NCBI GenBank assembly: GCA_021234155.1
Contig: JAJEKV010000031.1
Location: 2,223,614 to 2,287,613, forward strand
Length of the DNA: 64,000 nucleotides
Direction: 5' to 3'
DNA from: Isoetes taiwanensis
Taxonomy: Eukaryota > Streptophyta > Lycopodiopsida > Isoetales > Isoetaceae
Each line of letters begins with the position of its first letter. Position 1 is the first letter of the stretch. This document shows positions 60,306 through 64,000 of this stretch, piece by piece. A program made the translations under genes and the position numbers. Below the pieces are notes generated by a model, which was not told where the DNA came from, ran no database searches, and saw only the letters and a list, made by a program, of their open reading frames with translations.

Positions 60306-61047
60306 ATGAGTAAACCACTTCCGTTTAAGGCGTTCAAGGATCGAGATGGAAAAATTGGCGTGGAGACCCCTTACTGCCAAGTGAGTTGAGAACTTTTTAA
60401 AAGTGCCCATATTATGAGCAGCAGGATGCCAGTTAAAAAAGTTGAAAATACCTGGTTTTAATGCTTGAATTGACAATTGAATTTTTGCAGAGTCTTATGG
60501 GCTTCTTGAAGACAGTGCCAGGACATGAATGGGATGCTAATCGTCGGTGAGTAAATCATGCATCTAATTTTCTAGACATCTCAACGTAAAGAAAAATACT
60601 TCATGTTTCGCAAATTTAATGAAGTGATCTGCGATTGGAAACTAAAATTTAATGAAGTGACCTCTCAAGATCTACTTTAATTCAGTGAGATAAACTCTTA
60701 GTGCTGAGTCTGCCATCATCTTCTCTTCAAGGTTTCTTCTTCCTTTTATTGCTATTTGACTTGTTGCAGGGAAGAACAAGTCTCGAAAGCCAAAACATAA
60801 TTAGGGCTTGTTTTTTCCTGCTTTTCGCCAGACTAGAGCTTTCTGGCTATGGCTGTCATTTGCCCATTTCTACATGCCATTCCTACCTCCAAGGAAAAAA
60901 AATTTATAAGTACAAGAGAGAAGGAACCTTTTGAATGTACAGATGTCTGATGTCGAGCTTTACCATGGTTGACAATTTATCTAATTATTGCAGATGAAAA
61001 TTCTTTTGAATTCGGCCCGCCCAAATTATTGCTTGGTCCTCTGAAAG
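60306..61047 (+). other. 5' exons of an unidentified spliced gene
   Basis: Exon 1 (60306-60380) starts at an ATG and reads MSKPLPFKAFKDRDGKIGVE before a strong GTGAGT donor. Exon 2 (60491-60546) reads SLMGFLKTVPGHEWDANR with good AG and GTGAGT signals. A third coding-like piece (60994-61047) reads DENSFEFGPPKLLLGPLK between AG and GT signals, but joining it directly to exon 2 gives a stop, so an intermediate exon or a frameshift must be assumed. A TATAAA at about 60161 is a possible promoter element inside or next to the SINE copy. I do not recognise the family. It is not the N-terminus of UAP56, whose remains follow downstream. Confidence 0.4.
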
Positions 61048-61319
61048 GTACTTCTCTTACACTATTTTGGGGTCAAACTGTCTCGCTTGCGTGGCCATTC
61101 CTTGTGTTAAAAGTTTTTCCTACAAACAATGTCTTTACATGCATAATATTACTTATCAATGGCGCTTTCATAAGAAGAAAGTTGTGTAATAGGCATTAAA
61201 TGTCATATTTGAATGGTAGATAACTGATGCCTCAATGTGTATAATGGCTATTCAATGTGTAACTGGTAGAAATTGTCTTGAGATTTATGTACTTCAGACA
61301 ATACACTACTTTCTCCTCA

Positions 61320-61377
61320 TTGGTCCCATGACCTATTGGTCTTCGTGGACGTTAAAAAAACTATTCTATTCTATTCC
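61320..61377 (+). repeat. LINE tail motif with (TATTC)n (copy C)
   Basis: TTGGTCCCATGACCTATTGG is followed by TCTTCGTGGACGTTAAAAAA and about three TATTC units. It lies inside the region between the unknown gene and the UAP56 pseudogene. Confidence 0.75.
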
Positions 61378-61899
61378 TCAATGGCTATTCAACTCTGGTA
61401 ATGGTAAATCTGTTGCAGCAAGCATGGTAAGCTAAGGAAGTATGCAGGTTAAAACAACTTTGGACTTGATTATTGTGTATTGTCATTTTGTATGTCTATG
61501 TTTGTTACAGGAAAATGACTCTCTGGTTTTATGGTTGACCAACCATTTTCCAGCTTGGAATGAACTGCATGGTTGACCATATTTGTGACTTTAGATGTCT
61601 TTCATGGATAACAGTGATGGGCTTCAGGAAGGCCACAAGTTGTAAACATAAGATCACTGAATCACATTACACAAGGCATATGGCTAATGAAAATGATGTT
61701 TTTACATTGTTTATGTCTTTTTATATATTTTGAGTTTTTGTATAGTTGGATTTGTGGAGGATGCTATTAATCTCATATGTATCCTATTTTTGTAAAGTAC
61801 TTTCTGTAGAAAACTCCATCTACCCCAAGCAGCAATTTATTAATCCATGCATGGATGCTAAGCTAACAAGGGATTGGCGTCGAGACATCTTACTTGAAG

Positions 61900-63050
61900 G
61901 AGAGAAGAAAAAGGTTTGGACACAAACAAAATTAGAAATTGGGAGAGCTGCGGCATTTGTTCTCTCAACATTGCAGCAAGTTGAGCCTGTTCGGACCAGG
62001 TTCCTGTTCTTGTCTTATGTCATACTCGAGAACTGGCATATCAAGTATGTACTGTCAAAATCCATTTCACATTGAGTGTTTACTATATTCATAACGTTTT
62101 GGGTATCTAAAATGCAGATATGCCATGAGCTTGCAAGATTTAGCACATACCTACCAGACGTAATGTTGGCAGCCTTTTATGGTGGCGATATAAAAATGCA
62201 CAAAGAGATTTTAAAAAATGGTGTCCACATGTTCTGTTTTGCACACTTGGGTGCATCCTTCAGCTGACAAGGGGAAAGGCTTTGGTTTGAAAAGTGTTAA
62301 GGCACTTCATTCTTGATGCATGCGAAAAGACGCTCCATGACTTGGTATGTTGTCTTTGTTGAGTATTTTGGACTCTTCAAGACACCGTAGTTTTTACTTT
62401 ACATGCTACAAAGGTTTCAAGTAGAGCCATATAAGATTATAAAATGCAGATATGCCATGAGTTTGCAAGATTTAGCACATACCTACCAGACGTAATGTTG
62501 GCAGTCTTTTATGGTGGCGATATAAAAATGCACAAAGAGATTTTTAAAAATGGTGTCCACATGTTCTGTTTGGCACACCTGGGCGCATCCTTCAGCTGAC
62601 AAGGGGAAAGGCTTTGGTTTGAAAAGTGTTAAGGCACTTCATTCTTGATGCATGCGACAAGACGCTCCGTGACTTGGTATGTTGTCTTTGTTGAGTATTT
62701 TGGACTCTTCAAGACACCATAGTTTTTACTTTACATGCTACAAAGGTTTCAAGAGAGCCATAGAAGATTCCTTGTTGCGACCGACTTAGTTCAGTTTACT
62801 CAAGTTATGTAGGATTCCAGGTTGGTAAAGCAGGTCGTTTTGAAACAGATAGATTGGCAACAACATTTCTTTCCTCCGCGTCAGATTCTGAAGTGCTTAA
62901 TCAGGTTGGTTTGTTTATTTTGTGCGTAATAGTATTTGTCTGATTTATTAGAAATGTTGAACGAATTTGTATTTATAGGTTCAAGAACGCTTTGAGGTTG
63001 ATATTAAAGGGCTTCCAGAACCGATAGATACCTCGACATATAGTAAGAGC
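61900..63050 (+). pseudogene. UAP56-type DEAD-box RNA helicase pseudogene
   Basis: UAP56 acts in nuclear splicing and mRNA export. Pieces in order: the end of the motif I region, AAAFVLSTLQQVEPV (~61945), with the preceding Walker A (normally AKSGMGKT) degraded to TKLEIGRAA; motif Ia region with ENWHIK in place of the usual [26 protein letters not shown] and [14 protein letters not shown] (62115-62220); a frameshifted motif Ib/II region (GLKSVKALH); motif [18 protein letters not shown], then [11 protein letters not shown] (62820-62904); and VQERFEVDIKGLPEPIDTST (62981-63040). Introns are still recognisable around the last two exons. Motifs II (DECD), III, IV and V are missing or unreadable, and changes such as GRFGTKG to GRFETDR affect key residues. 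It is not functional. Confidence 0.85.
62106..62760. repeat. Tandem duplication in the UAP56 pseudogene (~335 bp unit)
   Basis: 62106-62440 and 62442-62760 are about 96% alike by eye. Each starts AAAATGCAGATATGCCATGA and ends near the CTACAAAGGTTTCAAG phrase. Both share the same frame-breaking changes after the HKEI block. Confidence 0.9.
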
Positions 63051-63065
63051 GATGCTAGTCCTCAT

Positions 63066-63385
63066 ATCTCTTGTATGTATATAGAAACTCATGGGGGTAG
63101 TTACAAAATGGCATATCGGATATAAAGTTTTGATCTTGGCCCTTGGATAAAAAGTTGGAGAGGTGGCGTAGCTTAAGCCCTTGGATTTTGATGGGGGCAT
63201 GTATGAGTCATGCATGGGGGCATATACCCCATCTGTGAACCGTTGGATCAAAGGGGAAGGCGAAATCCTAGCCCTTGATTTTTTATGAGGAAGGTGCAAG
63301 GAAGGTGCCAAAAAGTAAATTTGGTGTAGTAGATCTTAACCGTTAGATCAAAAGGTGAGCATAAATCCTAGCCATTAACTTTTTC
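63066..63385. repeat. Dispersed ~320-bp repeat, copy 2
   Basis: Second copy of the 57668-57990 repeat in the same orientation. It lies immediately after the last UAP56-like codons, so it marks or caused the end of that similarity. Confidence 0.85.
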
Positions 63386-64000
63386 TAAACATATATAAAG
63401 CAGTTGGGTTTTTTGTTTGAACCTAATATTTTTTCGCCAAGAAAATCTATGAAGGAGACACGTGTAAAACTTCCTTAAAAAAATAACCAAAAAACAGAGA
63501 AACAGCGCCATTAATAGTCTATCCGATATAGGCTCCACTTGTTGCAGCCATAATCATTGCAGCCATCGAATTGTGCAATTGCAGCTATCGAACCTGCAGA
63601 ATATAGGAAATATGAATGGCAGATATTAGCTCCATATTCGCCCAAAAGATTAAACTATGGATTGTTATTTGACGTTTGATCATTTCTGCTCAAATGGAGT
63701 ATAGAAATCTGTATTTAAAGCCCAAGGCTGATGTATGTGAGGGATTAGATCAGCCATTACAGTAGTATGCTTGTGGATTGTTCATTTCTTTGGTGGCGAT
63801 CCGAATTTGGGAAGAACAGCAGACTTGGCGGTCTAATTAAGCCCAAATTAGGACGAATCTGATGGGGCTTTTGGCATATTCATAGCCGGATTTGTCATGT
63901 TAGACCAGGGAAGAAGTTTGGGAGGCTAACTCCAAGAGATGGGGAAGCAATCGATGATCTTTTATTCCCCACAGAAACAGTCTTTCTGTAATGGGTCCAA
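63386..64000. other. Intergenic, nothing recognised
   Basis: No coding block or repeat is recognised up to the window edge. Confidence 0.4.

Overview
This is a window of plant nuclear DNA, AT-rich and dense with transposable elements. The plant evidence is spliced gene pieces with recognisable plant families: a BAHD acyltransferase, a TGD3-type chloroplast lipid-transport ATPase exon, pentatricopeptide repeats, a UAP56-type RNA helicase and an EF-hand/zinc-finger protein. There are also plant-type mobile elements: chromovirus, Copia, Helitron with an RPA-like ORF, L1-like LINE, CACTA and hAT miniatures, and a TRIM. I cannot name the species. The low gene density and nested decayed elements suggest a large genome, possibly a fern or another non-seed plant, but that is inference.

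Layout. 1-2.5 kb: a broken BAHD acyltransferase on the minus strand with an antisense SINE-like repeat at its 5' end. 3.2-4.1 kb: a Copia fragment (minus). 6.5-12.3 kb: a second SINE copy followed by a decayed chromovirus (plus). 12.6-24 kb: repeated non-coding blocks leading into a decayed Helitron (Rep/helicase, then an RPA70-like piece). 24.2-27.8 kb: a decayed L1-type LINE. 29.6-33.7 kb: the only clearly intact gene, a two-exon EF-hand plus zinc-finger protein with a GC-AG intron; part of its 5' flank recurs at 38 kb. 34.7-35.6 kb: a hAT transposase fragment. 39.5-39.9 kb: a PPR fragment. 40.3-41.2 kb: a possible small spliced gene containing a hAT-like miniature element.

41.5-48.0 kb and 52.7-55.1 kb hold the most unusual content: two copies of a seven-exon minus-strand gene that I read as a Crypton-like (DUF3504/KIAA1958-type) tyrosine recombinase. 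Both copies are broken, with different lesions, so comparing them gives the gene structure. Copy 1 is interrupted by a 2.4-kb LINE whose empty site is preserved in copy 2, and it carries an internal exon duplication. A direct repeat of about 100 bp lies at both ends of copy 1, and one of these repeats is split by a CACTA miniature element with a 3-bp target duplication. Copy 2 ends in a TRIM element.

The rest: two TGD3-like exons at 51.1-51.45 kb, a LINE fragment at 55.7-56.4 kb, the 3' exon of an ankyrin/PGG-like membrane protein at 58.0-58.5 kb followed at once by a nested inverted-repeat element and a perfect (GT)96 tract, and at 60.3-63.1 kb a short unknown spliced 5' end followed by a UAP56 pseudogene with a tandem duplication. 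A LINE 3'-tail motif followed each time by a different simple repeat appears five times and accounts for several of the window's microsatellites.
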